36,025 nucleotides of DNA from Bacteroidales bacterium UBA5206 (GCA_002412705.1 DHVO01000225.1:1-36025); one strand, 5' to 3'; shown: positions 25,584-33,886, counted from the first letter of the stretch. Made by a program: numbers and translations. The notes: generated by a model from the sequence alone, not told the origin.

Positions 25584-27715
25584 AGCGCCTTATCAAAAAG
25601 TTTACGGTCGGCGAATTCGGCCTGCTTACCATCGTTCCACTGACTAACGGGACGCAGGTATCCTACTATGCGCGAGAAAACCTCGCACTGCGATTCAACC
25701 CCTTGCTCGCTACACTTTGGGCACACATGATGCTCGCCATAAATGTAGCCGTGGCTTGGGCATATGCTAAACGTTGGCGAAAGGGTGATGTAGGGCAAAC
25801 GGAATGTTGAGGTTATCTTTTTTACCAGCGATTTCACCATTGCGGGCGATGGCATAGACTCACCAAGGAAAATATGGAATACAGTACCCCCAGTATAACG
25901 GGTTTGCAACTCGTCCTGATTGGTTAGCGCCTCAAATAAATCGCTGGTGTAGGTTACAGGCAGCTGCGTTGAGTTGGTGTAGTATGGTTTTGCCCCTTTG
26001 CGAACGGCAGCCTCATTGGATACAATGATATCGGGATACTCAGCCTTATCAATCTTGGCCAAACGGTACGATGTACCCTCGGCTGGAGTAGCCTCAAGGT
26101 TGTAAATATTCCCAGTCTCCTCCTGAAACTCCTCAAGCCTTAAGCGCATGAAGTCCATAATGCGCTTGGCAAACTCAGCGCCCTTATCATCGGAGATTGA
26201 GCATCCCAAAAAGTTTTGGCAGCACTCATTCATGCCCACAATACCAATGGTTGAAAAGTGGTTTTTCCAGTACAAGCCGTAGCGCTGCTTAATGTTACGC
26301 AGGTAGAACTTTGAGTATGGATATAGCCCCTTATCAGTAAGGCGTTCAATTACCTTACGCTTAGTCTCTAGGCTCTCCTTGGCCAGCTGCATCAGCTTAT
26401 CAAGGCGCTGTAGCAAATCCTCCTCGGTACGCGACTCGTAGCCTAGTCTGGGTAGATTTATGGTAACAACGCCCACGCTGCCCGTTAGCGGATTTGAACC
26501 AAAAAGGCCTCCGCCACGCTTCTGCAACTCGCGCTTATCTAGCCTAAGTCGGCAGCACATGCTACGTACATCATCGGGGCTAAGGTCTGAGTTAACAAAG
26601 TTAGAGAAGTAGGGAATGCCATACTTTGCCGTAATATCCCAAATTGCGCTGTAAACGGGGTTATCCCAATCAAAATCGGGGGTGATATTGTAGGTTGGAA
26701 TGGGGAACGAGAACACGCTGCCATTGGCATCGCCCTCGGCCATAACCTCGGCAAAGGCTTTGTTAAACATGTCCATCTCTGGCTGAAAATCGCCATAAAC
26801 GGCATCCTGTACCTTGCCGCCAATAACAACGGGTTGGCTTGCCAAGTTATTGGGCACCTTAAGGTCTAGCGTAACGTTGGTAAAAGGCGTTTGAAAGCCC
26901 ACGCGGGTTGGCACGTTAATGTTGTACATAAACTCCTGCAAGGCCTGCTTAACCTGCTCGTACGATAGGTTGTCGTACCTAATGAATGGAGCCAAATAGG
27001 TATCAAACCCAGAAAATGCCTGGGCTCCAGCAGCCTCACCCTGCATGGTGTAGAAGAAGTTAACAATTTGCCCAAGCACCGTTCTAAAGTGCTTTGCGGG
27101 GCGGCTCTCAACCTTACCCGCAACGCCGGTAAAGCCAGATAGAAGTAAATCTTCCAAATCCCAGCCTACGCAGTAAACGCTAAGGAACCCAAGGTCGTGT
27201 ATATGAAAACGCCCCGATTGGTGCGCCTGCTTAATCTCATCGGAGTAGATACGCTCCAGCCAGTACTGCGAGCTAATAATTGTTGCTATATGCTGATTTA
27301 GTCCCTGCAGCGAGTAGGTTGAGTTGGCGCTCTCCTTTATGCGCCAATCGTTTAGCGACAGGTACTGCTCTATGATATCGAGATTGGAGAGCAGCTCCTT
27401 GGTATTCCTAAGCTGCGCATGCTGGTTGCGGTAAAGGATATAGGCTTTGGCCACATCAAAAAGCCCATTCTCAAACAGAACCTGCTCAACCACATCCTGA
27501 ACCTGTTCAACAGAACACTGAGTGCTACTGCCGTTAAAAATCTGAAGCCGATTTATCACATCGAGCATTAGCCCCTCGGCCTGCTCCCTGTTAGGCTTGC
27601 CCACCGAGCGTAACGCCCTAAATATGGCAAACGTAATATTCTCGGCCCTAAAGGGCACAATGCGACCATCGCGCTTACAAATTACAGCACTGCTTAATGC
27701 ACCATTCTTTTCCAT
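25574..27715 (-). CDS. nrdD: Anaerobic (class III) ribonucleoside-triphosphate reductase
   Basis: NrdD reduces ribonucleotides to deoxyribonucleotides in the absence of oxygen, using a glycyl radical. The 713-residue protein has an N-terminal ATP-cone (about 8-100, VICKRDGRIVPFRAENI) for allosteric control and a ten-stranded barrel with NVPTRVGFQTPFTNVTLD. The C-terminal zinc site is SICPSHGYIYGEHHVCPKC. The glycyl-radical motif is RIVGYLRPVSQWNDGK, with Gly685 the expected radical site. The ATG is at 27713-27715. The upstream message contains a cobalamin riboswitch and a possible terminator hairpin, so B12 is expected to lower expression. It overlaps nrdG. Confidence 0.96.
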   Translation of the reverse strand: MEKNGALSSAVICKRDGRIVPFRAENITFAIFRALRSVGKPNREQAEGLMLDVINRLQIFNGSSTQCSVEQVQDVVEQVLFENGLFDVAKAYILYRNQHAQLRNTKELLSNLDIIEQYLSLNDWRIKESANSTYSLQGLNQHIATIISSQYWLERIYSDEIKQAHQSGRFHIHDLGFLSVYCVGWDLEDLLLSGFTGVAGKVESRPAKHFRTVLGQIVNFFYTMQGEAAGAQAFSGFDTYLAPFIRYDNLSYEQVKQALQEFMYNINVPTRVGFQTPFTNVTLDLKVPNNLASQPVVIGGKVQDAVYGDFQPEMDMFNKAFAEVMAEGDANGSVFSFPIPTYNITPDFDWDNPVYSAIWDITAKYGIPYFSNFVNSDLSPDDVRSMCCRLRLDKRELQKRGGGLFGSNPLTGSVGVVTINLPRLGYESRTEEDLLQRLDKLMQLAKESLETKRKVIERLTDKGLYPYSKFYLRNIKQRYGLYWKNHFSTIGIVGMNECCQNFLGCSISDDKGAEFAKRIMDFMRLRLEEFQEETGNIYNLEATPAEGTSYRLAKIDKAEYPDIIVSNEAAVRKGAKPYYTNSTQLPVTYTSDLFEALTNQDELQTRYTGGTVFHIFLGESMPSPAMVKSLVKKITSTFRLPYITLSPTFSICPSHGYIYGEHHVCPKCSEQGVESQCEVFSRIVGYLRPVSQWNDGKQAEFADRKLFDKALCE

Positions 27716-27770
27716 AGCTTTACATTTATTGATTAATGGGAAAAATGGTAGCCTCAGTTTGAAACGATAG

Positions 27771-27800
27771 AAAAATAAAGAGGTGTGTATCTTTACTCTT
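27771..27800 (-). terminator. Candidate riboswitch-controlled terminator in the nrdDG leader
   Basis: On the minus strand an 11-pair stem (27790-27800 with 27771-27781, two G-T wobbles, 8-base loop) ends in a T-run on its 3' arm, between the riboswitch and nrdD (start 27715). The stem is AT-rich and weak. It could be the switching element, or the nearby GC-rich CTTTCGGGCGAAAG hairpin could serve instead. Confidence 0.45.
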
Positions 27801-27831
27801 CGCCTTTCGCCCGAAAGCTACGAATTACACG

Positions 27832-28004
27832 TACAGGCAGGTCTTCTGGCTTACTCCAGCTAAGCGGCCTTCCCATTCCACAACTTCTGGAACAGTGGCA
27901 AAGGGTGCTTAGCCCTTTACGGAGCTTACAGCTACGGGGATAGCTCCCGATTTTAACGGGATTCCCTTTTAATCCGAACCACGATGGTGATTCAGGAACC
28001 TGTA
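27832..28004 (-). ncRNA. Cobalamin (adenosylcobalamin) riboswitch upstream of nrdDG
   Basis: Read on the minus strand the core elements occur in the correct order: AAAAGGGAATCCCG, then GCTATCCCCGTAGCTGTAAG, then GCCACTG, then GGGAAGGCC, and finally the B12 box AGTAAGCCAGAAGACCTGCC (27836-27855). TACAGG at the 5' end (27999-28004) can pair with CCTGTA at the 3' end (27832-27837) to close P1. This aptamer binds a B12 coenzyme and typically turns the downstream gene off. The next gene on this strand is nrdD, 116 bases away. Confidence 0.95.
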
Positions 28005-28052
28005 GTTTTACACAACGAAGGTAATGCAACATTGCGCTCTCACAAGCGCTGC

Positions 28053-28061
28053 CAAAGGATA
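28053..28061 (-). promoter_or_regulatory. Weak -7 candidate for the nrdDG transcript
   Basis: On the minus strand this reads TATCCTTTG, one base longer than TAnnTTTG, about 49 bases upstream of the riboswitch. There is no good -33 element. It is the best candidate I see for the start of the riboswitch transcript. Confidence 0.25.
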
Positions 28062-28188
28062 AGATACAAACACCGATTGTTAATATCGTTGAAAAGCCAA
28101 GAGAAACAGGGGCAATATCAACTCAAAAAAAAATTGAGGACAGCACCACACAAAAAAGTTCAATTTTAATTTCCCATATCACGGGGGC

Positions 28189-28233
28189 TGCAGAACAAAA
28201 AGGGGAACAAACACGAGTAGTGCAGAACAAAAA
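28189..28233 (+). repeat. Pair of 13-base direct repeats upstream of the MATE gene
   Basis: TGCAGAACAAAAA occurs at 28189-28201 and 28221-28233, 32 bases apart (about three helical turns). The second copy ends 14 bases before the -7 box of the MATE gene. This fits a pair of regulator binding sites, but no known motif is recognised. Confidence 0.5.
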
Positions 28234-28247
28234 AAATTGTTTAGCCC

Positions 28248-28255
28248 TACCTTTG
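28248..28255 (+). promoter_or_regulatory. -7 box for the MATE gene
   Basis: TACCTTTG is an exact match to TAnnTTTG, 18 bases before the ATG at 28274, implying a leader of about a dozen bases. No TTTG lies at the -33 position; the direct repeat copy occupies that area instead. Confidence 0.55.
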
Positions 28256-28273
28256 CGGCATAAATCAAATTGA

Positions 28274-29626
28274 ATGCAACGAGCAAATACTACACTAGAA
28301 CAGCTAGAATCCCTTCCAATCACCCGTTTACTATGGAAATACTTTCTACCAGCCTTTACAGGCGTTGTTATTAACTCGCTTTACAACATTGTTGACCGCA
28401 TTTTTATTGGCCAAGGAGTTGGAGCCCTTGCCCTTGCCGGGCTAAGCGCCGTTTTCCCCATAATGCTAATTATGATGGGATTTGGCATGCTAATAGGCTT
28501 GGGCGCTGGAGTTAGAATATCAATAAACCTAGGAAAAAGGGACCTTCCCCGCGCCGAGAAGGTGCTGGGTAATGCCTTTATCCTTATGCTAATAGTATCT
28601 GTAATAATAACCATTATTGGCTTTAGCATTAAAGGGCCAATGCTAACACTGTTTGGTGCAAGCAGCCAAACAGCCGATTACGCTAACAGCTACTTAAACA
28701 TCATCCTATTTGGCTCCATTTTTAACGTTGTGGGATTCTCTCTTAACAACCTAATCCGCTCCGAGGGAAATGCCAAAACCGCCATGTACAGCATGATGAT
28801 TAGCGCAGGAACCAATATCATACTAGACCCTATCTTTATTTTTGTTTTTGATTTTGGAGTGGCAGGTGCAGCATGGGCTACCGTTATATCGCAGGCAATT
28901 CTATGCATATGGGTTATTGCTCACTTCCGCAGCAAAAGAGCCAACATAAAGCTTAAACGAAAAAACTTTGCGCTGCAAAAGGATATTATAGTTTACATAA
29001 TTACCATAGGCTTTGCCCCTTTTGCCATGCAAATAGCCGGAAGCCTTGTTCAGGGCACATTTAACACGCAGCTCATTAAGTTTGGTGGCGATATTGCCGT
29101 TGGCGCCATGGGTATTATCAACAGCGTTGCCATGCTTATTGTGATGTCCATAATAGCCATAAACATGGCGGCTCAACCCATTTTTGGGTATAGCTACGGA
29201 GCCAAGCAGTACGATAGGCTAAAGGAAACCCTAAGGGTTTGCCTAATAGCGGCAACAACAATATCGGTAGTTGGTTTTGTTGCCGTTGAGCTGTTCCCAT
29301 CGGCAATAATAAAGCTGTTTAACAACAGCAGTGAGGAGCTGCTTACCATAGGAAAGCAAGGCATTAGATTATTCTTTGCGGCATTCCCCATTGTTGGTTT
29401 TCAGGTTATTACCAGCAACTACTTTCAATCAACGGGAAAAGCGGGCAAAGCAGCATTCCTCTCGTTGCTTAGGCAGGTTATTGTGCTAATTCCAGCACTA
29501 ATATTTCTCCCAAAGATTTGGGGGCTACAAGGTGTGTGGATTGCCTCACCAGTTGCAGATATAATTGCTGCGGCAATTAGCGCAACGCTACTAGTACGTG
29601 AGCTAAAGCGACTAAACCAAATGTAG
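28274..29626 (+). CDS. MATE family multidrug/organic cation exporter
   Basis: The 450-residue polytopic protein has about 12 membrane helices in two MatE repeats (about 18-180 and 240-405). Typical MATE sequences are LPAFTGVVINSLYNIVDRIFIGQGVG at the N-terminus, GAGVRISINLGKRDLPRAEKVLGNAF, and NMAAQPIFGYSYGAKQYDRLKETLR in the second half. It would export drugs or metabolites in exchange for sodium or protons; the substrate is unknown. It is transcribed divergently from the riboswitch-controlled nrdDG operon. The riboswitch is on the other strand and cannot act on this gene directly. Confidence 0.92.
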   Translation: MQRANTTLEQLESLPITRLLWKYFLPAFTGVVINSLYNIVDRIFIGQGVGALALAGLSAVFPIMLIMMGFGMLIGLGAGVRISINLGKRDLPRAEKVLGNAFILMLIVSVIITIIGFSIKGPMLTLFGASSQTADYANSYLNIILFGSIFNVVGFSLNNLIRSEGNAKTAMYSMMISAGTNIILDPIFIFVFDFGVAGAAWATVISQAILCIWVIAHFRSKRANIKLKRKNFALQKDIIVYIITIGFAPFAMQIAGSLVQGTFNTQLIKFGGDIAVGAMGIINSVAMLIVMSIIAINMAAQPIFGYSYGAKQYDRLKETLRVCLIAATTISVVGFVAVELFPSAIIKLFNNSSEELLTIGKQGIRLFFAAFPIVGFQVITSNYFQSTGKAGKAAFLSLLRQVIVLIPALIFLPKIWGLQGVWIASPVADIIAAAISATLLVRELKRLNQM

Positions 29627-29732
29627 CGGAGAGTGTTTAACACATTATGAGCACAACAAAACCCATACTAGGTTAAAAGATGTGCTTATCTACGCAAATA
29701 TTAGCTAATTTAGTCGCCTTAACATTATAGCA

Positions 29733-30671
29733 TTGAAAACGGTTCACAACGCAACAGAACTTAAATTTGATTGTAGCGCAGTAACCATCGGCTTTTTCGA
29801 TGGGGTTCACCTTGGGCACAAAAGCATCCTAAGGCATACCCTTAACAAAGCTGATGAGCTGCGTTGCCCTTCGGTAGTTTTATCGTTTTGGCCTCATCCC
29901 CGCATTGTTTTAGGAAAAGATGCAAGGGATTTAAGGCTTCTTAGCACCCTTACCGAGAAGCAAGAGCTACTCCAAAAAATGGGGGTAAACGCCTTTCTGC
30001 AAATGGAATTTACACGTGAGCTTGCAGCGCTTCCAGCCGAGGATTTTATTAAGAACATACTAGTTGATGAGCTAAAAGCCAAACATATTGTAGTTGGATT
30101 TAACCATCACTTTGGAAAGGGAGGCAAAGGCGATTTTAACCTGCTTAACCAGCTCGCCCATAAATACGGCTACACAACAGAACAGGTTGGCGCCACGCAG
30201 CTAAACGGGCTAGATGTTAGCTCCACAAAAATTCGCAACTACCTAGACGATGGCAACCTAGACGTTGCAAACCAAATGCTAGGTTACAACTATAGCATTA
30301 CGGGTACCATTGAGGGCGGACAGCAAATTGGCCGATCTATAGGATTTCCTACGGCCAACATTAACCCTATTGATCCTCATAAAATTCTTCCTAAGCTTGG
30401 GGTTTATGCTGTTTGGGTAACCTACAACGGCACTAAATACCCAGCCATGCTTAACATTGGCATTAGGCCCACCATTGGTAATAACCTAAAGCTAACCGTA
30501 GAAGCGCACATTATTGGCTTTAACCAAAATATTTACAATCAGGAAATAACCATTGAGTTTGTTAAGCGTATTAGAGATGAGGTTAAATTCACTGGTCTTG
30601 CCGACTTAAAAGCGCAGCTAGAGCGCGACCGCCTAACAGTGCTTCGCACGCTTAACGAGATTGGGAAATAG
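29733..30671 (+). CDS. ribF: Bifunctional riboflavin kinase / FAD synthetase
   Basis: RibF phosphorylates riboflavin to FMN and adenylylates FMN to FAD. The 312-residue length is normal. The N-terminal FAD synthetase domain (about 15-170) has VTIGFFDGVHLGHKSIL and VVGFNHHFGKGGKGDF, with DVSSTKIRNYL ending it. The C-terminal riboflavin kinase domain (about 180-308) has GRSIGFPTANI and LGVYAVWV. The predicted start is TTG at 29733, which places the first beta-strand as in homologues. A gap of 106 bases separates it from the MATE gene, with no clear promoter. Confidence 0.95.
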   Translation: MKTVHNATELKFDCSAVTIGFFDGVHLGHKSILRHTLNKADELRCPSVVLSFWPHPRIVLGKDARDLRLLSTLTEKQELLQKMGVNAFLQMEFTRELAALPAEDFIKNILVDELKAKHIVVGFNHHFGKGGKGDFNLLNQLAHKYGYTTEQVGATQLNGLDVSSTKIRNYLDDGNLDVANQMLGYNYSITGTIEGGQQIGRSIGFPTANINPIDPHKILPKLGVYAVWVTYNGTKYPAMLNIGIRPTIGNNLKLTVEAHIIGFNQNIYNQEITIEFVKRIRDEVKFTGLADLKAQLERDRLTVLRTLNEIGK

Positions 30672-30768
30672 TAACGAGGAAGGCCAGTTCACCACCCATA
30701 AACCAGAGCAACTAGTAATTTGGGAGAGTGAAGGTACACATATAGTGATTACAAATGTTAGCAAGGAG

Positions 30769-30803
30769 TAACGTCTAACATCTAACGTCTAACATCTAAT
30801 ATC
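30769..30803 (+). repeat. Tandem heptamer array TAACRTC upstream of ahcY
   Basis: Five head-to-tail units TAACGTC, TAACATC, TAACGTC, TAACATC and TAATATC occupy 30769-30803, ending 12 bases before the ahcY ATG. The alternation of G and A also makes a 14-base higher unit. The array sits where the ahcY promoter or leader should be; no TAnnTTTG box is seen in the 144-base gap. Confidence 0.8.
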
Positions 30804-30815
30804 TACAATAAAGCT

Positions 30816-32234
30816 ATGAGCAAAGTAATTGAGCCCAACCTACCCTACAAGGTAAAAGACATAACCCTTGCTGAATGGGGTCGCAAGGAGATTAGCATTG
30901 CCGAAAAGGAGATGCCAGGACTAATGTCTATCCGCCAAAAGTACTCTGCCCAAAAACCCTTAAAGGGAGCACGTGTGATGGGATCGTTACACATGACCAT
31001 TCAAACAGCCGTGCTAATAGAAACCCTTGTGGAACTTGGAGCCGATGTGCGCTGGTGTAGCTGCAACATATTCTCCACTCAGGATCACGCTGCTGCAGCA
31101 ATTGCCCAAGCTGGCGTTCCTGTATTTGCATGGAAAGGCGAAACCCTTGAGGAGTACTGGTGGTGCACCGCTCAGGCGCTATCGTTCCCCAACGGCAAAG
31201 GGCCAAACCTTATTGTTGACGATGGCGGCGATGCTACGCTTCTAATCCACATGGGCTACAAGGCCGAGAAGGATGCCAGCACGCTAAGCACAACCCCATC
31301 GAGCCACGAGGAGAGCGTAATTATCGATCTTGTTAAGAAGCAACTTGCCGAGGAGCCTCAGAAATGGCACAACACCGTTAAGGAGTGGAAAGGCGTGTCG
31401 GAGGAAACCACCACGGGTGTTCACCGCCTATACCAGATGAAGGGGAGCGGCGAGCTGCTAGTTCCTGCCATTAACGTGAACGACTCGGTAACCAAGAGTA
31501 AGTTCGACAACCTTTACGGCTGCCGCGAGTCGCTTGCCGATGGTATTAAGCGTGCCACCGATGTTATGATTGCCGGAAAGGTTGTAGTTGTTTGCGGTTA
31601 CGGCGATGTGGGTAAGGGCAGCGCTAAGAGCATGCGCGCCTATGGTGCCCGCGTTATTGTTACCGAGATTGACCCAATTTGCGCGCTACAAGCAGCAATG
31701 GAGGGCTTTGAGGTTAAAGCCATTGAGGATACGCTCGACGAGGGCAATATCTACGTAACCACCACTGGTAACCGCGATATCATAACCCTTGAGCACATGC
31801 TACGCATGAAGGATCAAACCATTGTGTGCAACATTGGCCACTTCGATAACGAGATACAGGTTACCAAGCTTAACGAGCGCAAGGACGTTAAGAAGGTTAC
31901 CGTTAAGCCTCAGGTTGATCAGTACTTCTTCCCCGATGGCCGTAGCATATTCCTACTTGCCGAGGGCCGACTAGTTAACCTAGGTTGCGCAACAGGTCAC
32001 CCAAGCTTTGTAATGAGCAACAGCTTTACCAATCAAACGTTGGCGCAACTGGAATTATGGAGCAAAAACCTTGAGGTTGATGTGTACCGCCTACCCAAGC
32101 ACCTAGACGAGGAGGTTGCACGCCTACACCTTGAGCAACTTGGCGTTAAGCTAACCAAGCTAACCCCAGAGCAAGCGAAGTACATTGGCGTTCCTGTTGA
32201 AGGCCCATACAAGCCAGAGCACTACAGATACTAA
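30816..32234 (+). CDS. ahcY: Adenosylhomocysteinase (S-adenosyl-L-homocysteine hydrolase)
   Basis: AhcY reversibly hydrolyses S-adenosylhomocysteine to adenosine and homocysteine in the cytoplasm, relieving product inhibition of methyltransferases such as RsmA. The 472-residue form carries the insertion found in many bacterial and plant enzymes. SLHMTIQTAVLIETLVELGA and CNIFSTQDHAAAAIA bind substrate, GYGDVGKGSAKSMRAYGARV is the NAD fold, and TTGNRDIITLEHM follows. GPYKPEHYRY is the conserved C-terminus, whose Lys and Tyr reach the neighbouring subunit's NAD. Codon use is strongly GC-shifted relative to neighbours (many CTT/GAG/AAG), consistent with high expression. Confidence 0.97.
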   Translation: MSKVIEPNLPYKVKDITLAEWGRKEISIAEKEMPGLMSIRQKYSAQKPLKGARVMGSLHMTIQTAVLIETLVELGADVRWCSCNIFSTQDHAAAAIAQAGVPVFAWKGETLEEYWWCTAQALSFPNGKGPNLIVDDGGDATLLIHMGYKAEKDASTLSTTPSSHEESVIIDLVKKQLAEEPQKWHNTVKEWKGVSEETTTGVHRLYQMKGSGELLVPAINVNDSVTKSKFDNLYGCRESLADGIKRATDVMIAGKVVVVCGYGDVGKGSAKSMRAYGARVIVTEIDPICALQAAMEGFEVKAIEDTLDEGNIYVTTTGNRDIITLEHMLRMKDQTIVCNIGHFDNEIQVTKLNERKDVKKVTVKPQVDQYFFPDGRSIFLLAEGRLVNLGCATGHPSFVMSNSFTNQTLAQLELWSKNLEVDVYRLPKHLDEEVARLHLEQLGVKLTKLTPEQAKYIGVPVEGPYKPEHYRY

Positions 32235-32250
32235 AAAGGATATTATGAGA

Positions 32251-32440
32251 GACGGGTTACTGGTTACAATTAAGATGTAACTGGTAACTCGTTTCTTTGT
32301 TTTAATTGGTTACTGGTTATTAGTTACAAGTTACAGATCATCGTTTACAGCAAGTAACATGTAACCCGTCACTTGTCACATCTAATCTAGATGGTTACAG
32401 GTTTCCAGTATTAGTCACAACCTATCTGTTACAGCAAGTC
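32251..32440. repeat. Word-repeat region built from GTTAC/GTAAC, downstream of ahcY
   Basis: The 275-base gap between ahcY and the next gene contains at least ten occurrences of GTTAC or GTAAC, such as GGTTACTGGTTAC and GTAACTGGTAAC. GACGGGTTAC (32251-32260) is a perfect inverted match of GTAACCCGTC (32361-32370), and an internal near-palindrome spans about 32255-32288. The pattern recurs at the right edge of the window (CAGTAACTAGTAAC). It could fold into hairpins acting as a terminator for ahcY. No gene is present. Confidence 0.7.
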
Positions 32441-32509
32441 ACCACTTCTTCCCCACCAGCCCCCAACCAAAATCCCCAACAATTTGTATCTTGCAATAAA
32501 AAGTTAAAG

Positions 32510-33850
32510 ATGCCAACCCTAAAGCAAGCCATTAAAAAAACCCTTGAGTTCGAACGGTTTATCACAAGGGGCATATGGAGCATGAGGCTCGACGATGTTT
32601 CAAAAAAGAAATCGTTCCTGTTTCGCTTTATCAGAATTATACTACTTGCATTTAGGGGCTTTAAGGAGGATTTTGTTGGGCTAAGAGCATCGGCGCTTAC
32701 CTACTACTCCCTTATGTCCATTGTTCCAATACTTGCCATGGGCTTTGGCGTTGCAAAGGGCTTTGGGTTCGACAAGTACCTTGAACGACAAATTATTGAG
32801 AACTTCAAGGGACAGGAGGAGGTACTTAACCAGGCCATATCATTTGCCAACTCGCTTCTAGAGCGTACGGGCGGCGGGCTAATTGCCGGTATTGGTGTGG
32901 TTATCCTGTTCTGGTCCGTAATGAACGTGTTTAGTAATATCGAGATATCGTTTAACGCCATATGGCAAATTGACCGCGGGCGTTCCATAACACGCAAGTT
33001 TAGCGACTACCTATCGCTTATGCTGGTTGCCCCTGTGCTAATGATTGCAGCCAGTAGCGTAAACGTTTACCTATCAACCCAGCTAAACTCCATATCGCAG
33101 CAAATAGAGATAATAGGGTACATCAGCCCTTACATCATGACCCTATTCAAACTTATTCCCTATGTTATAATCTGGTTGCTATTCTCGGTTATCTACATAG
33201 TGATGCCCAACACTAAGGTGTCCCTTGTAGCGGGTATAATTGCAGGCATTATAGCGGGTAGCGCATTCCAGGTAACGCAATGGTTTTACATCGATTTTCA
33301 GATTGGCGTGTCAAAGTACAACGCCATTTACGGTAGCTTTGCGGCCCTCCCTCTGTTCCTAATCTGGATGCGCATTAGCTGGCTTATTGTACTATTTGGT
33401 GCCGAGCTCTCATTTGCCTACCAAAACGTGCAGATGTACGAGTTTGAATCGGAAACCGATAACATAAGCCACCGCTCACGTAGGGTGCTATCCATCCTTA
33501 TCCTTAACCGCATTATCAAACGCTTTACAGCAGGCGAAGAGCCGCTAACGGCAACAGAGTTGGCAATTGACCTTAAGCTACCCGTTAGAATGGTACGTAG
33601 CCTACTGAATAACCTTATTAAGTGCCGCATTGTATCGGAAACCTACACCGACGACCCTAAAAGCCGAGGATTTCAACCAGCCCAGTATATCGATAAGTTT
33701 ACCATTGCCTACGTAATAGACCAACTCGATAACATGGGCGCATCGCTAGAGCCCGATACAGAACGGATGGTAAGGGTTAAGGAGATTCACGACTCATTCT
33801 TCAAAAATGTGAACAACCTACCAGAGAACATCCTTGTTAAAGATTTGTAA
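32510..33850 (+). CDS. YihY/virulence factor BrkB family membrane protein
   Basis: A 446-residue protein with a soluble N-terminus, about six membrane helices (about 45-310) and a cytoplasmic C-terminal part. LRASALTYYSLMSIVPILAM and the GSAFQVTQWFYIDFQIGVSKYNAIYGSFAALPLFLIWM segment are signatures of the YihY/UPF0761 family. Residues about 325-400 (EEPLTATELAIDLKLPVRMVRSLLNNL) look like a winged helix-turn-helix, which is common in Bacteroidota members. The name RNase BN for this family is historical and not supported. A transport or envelope role is assumed but unknown. A strong terminator hairpin follows. Confidence 0.85.
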   Translation: MPTLKQAIKKTLEFERFITRGIWSMRLDDVSKKKSFLFRFIRIILLAFRGFKEDFVGLRASALTYYSLMSIVPILAMGFGVAKGFGFDKYLERQIIENFKGQEEVLNQAISFANSLLERTGGGLIAGIGVVILFWSVMNVFSNIEISFNAIWQIDRGRSITRKFSDYLSLMLVAPVLMIAASSVNVYLSTQLNSISQQIEIIGYISPYIMTLFKLIPYVIIWLLFSVIYIVMPNTKVSLVAGIIAGIIAGSAFQVTQWFYIDFQIGVSKYNAIYGSFAALPLFLIWMRISWLIVLFGAELSFAYQNVQMYEFESETDNISHRSRRVLSILILNRIIKRFTAGEEPLTATELAIDLKLPVRMVRSLLNNLIKCRIVSETYTDDPKSRGFQPAQYIDKFTIAYVIDQLDNMGASLEPDTERMVRVKEIHDSFFKNVNNLPENILVKDL

Positions 33851-33878
33851 CGCTTGGGCACTTAGTTTCACATTTTTA

Positions 33879-33886
33879 TAACTTTG
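33879..33886 (+). promoter_or_regulatory. Alternative -7 box upstream of the sulfatase-fold gene
   Basis: TAACTTTG matches TAnnTTTG; TTG at 33854-33856 lies 22 bases upstream. Its predicted start would fall inside the hairpin at 33886-33919, placing that hairpin at the 5' end of the message. It competes with the box at 33921-33928. Confidence 0.35.

Larger units (their letters stand above)
27716..28273. other. Divergent regulatory region between nrdD and the MATE gene
   Basis: These 558 bases hold no credible gene. On the minus strand they contain the cobalamin riboswitch (27832-28004) and its probable expression platform (27771-27800). Toward the MATE gene there are two direct repeats (28189-28233) and a -7 box (28248-28255). 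The open frames crossing the riboswitch are incidental. Confidence 0.75.

Noticed and set aside
25954..27123. Open frames on the minus strand inside nrdD in other frames
   Set aside because: They are out-of-frame shadows of the strongly conserved nrdD coding sequence.
27793..28169. Short open frames crossing the nrdDG leader
   Set aside because: They lie across the cobalamin riboswitch, whose conserved bases explain the sequence.
27832..28273. B12 control of the MATE gene
   Set aside because: The riboswitch is encoded on the opposite strand and the MATE gene has its own -7 box downstream of it.
30769..30803. Possible CRISPR-like array
   Set aside because: Units are only seven bases, with no unique spacers and no cas genes in the window.
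30672..30815. SAM or SAH riboswitch upstream of ahcY
   Set aside because: I looked for conserved aptamer motifs in the 144-base gap and saw only the heptamer array and plain sequence.
32251..32440. Possible CRISPR or attachment site from clustered GTTAC words
   Set aside because: Word spacing is irregular, there are no spacers, and no integrase or tRNA lies nearby.
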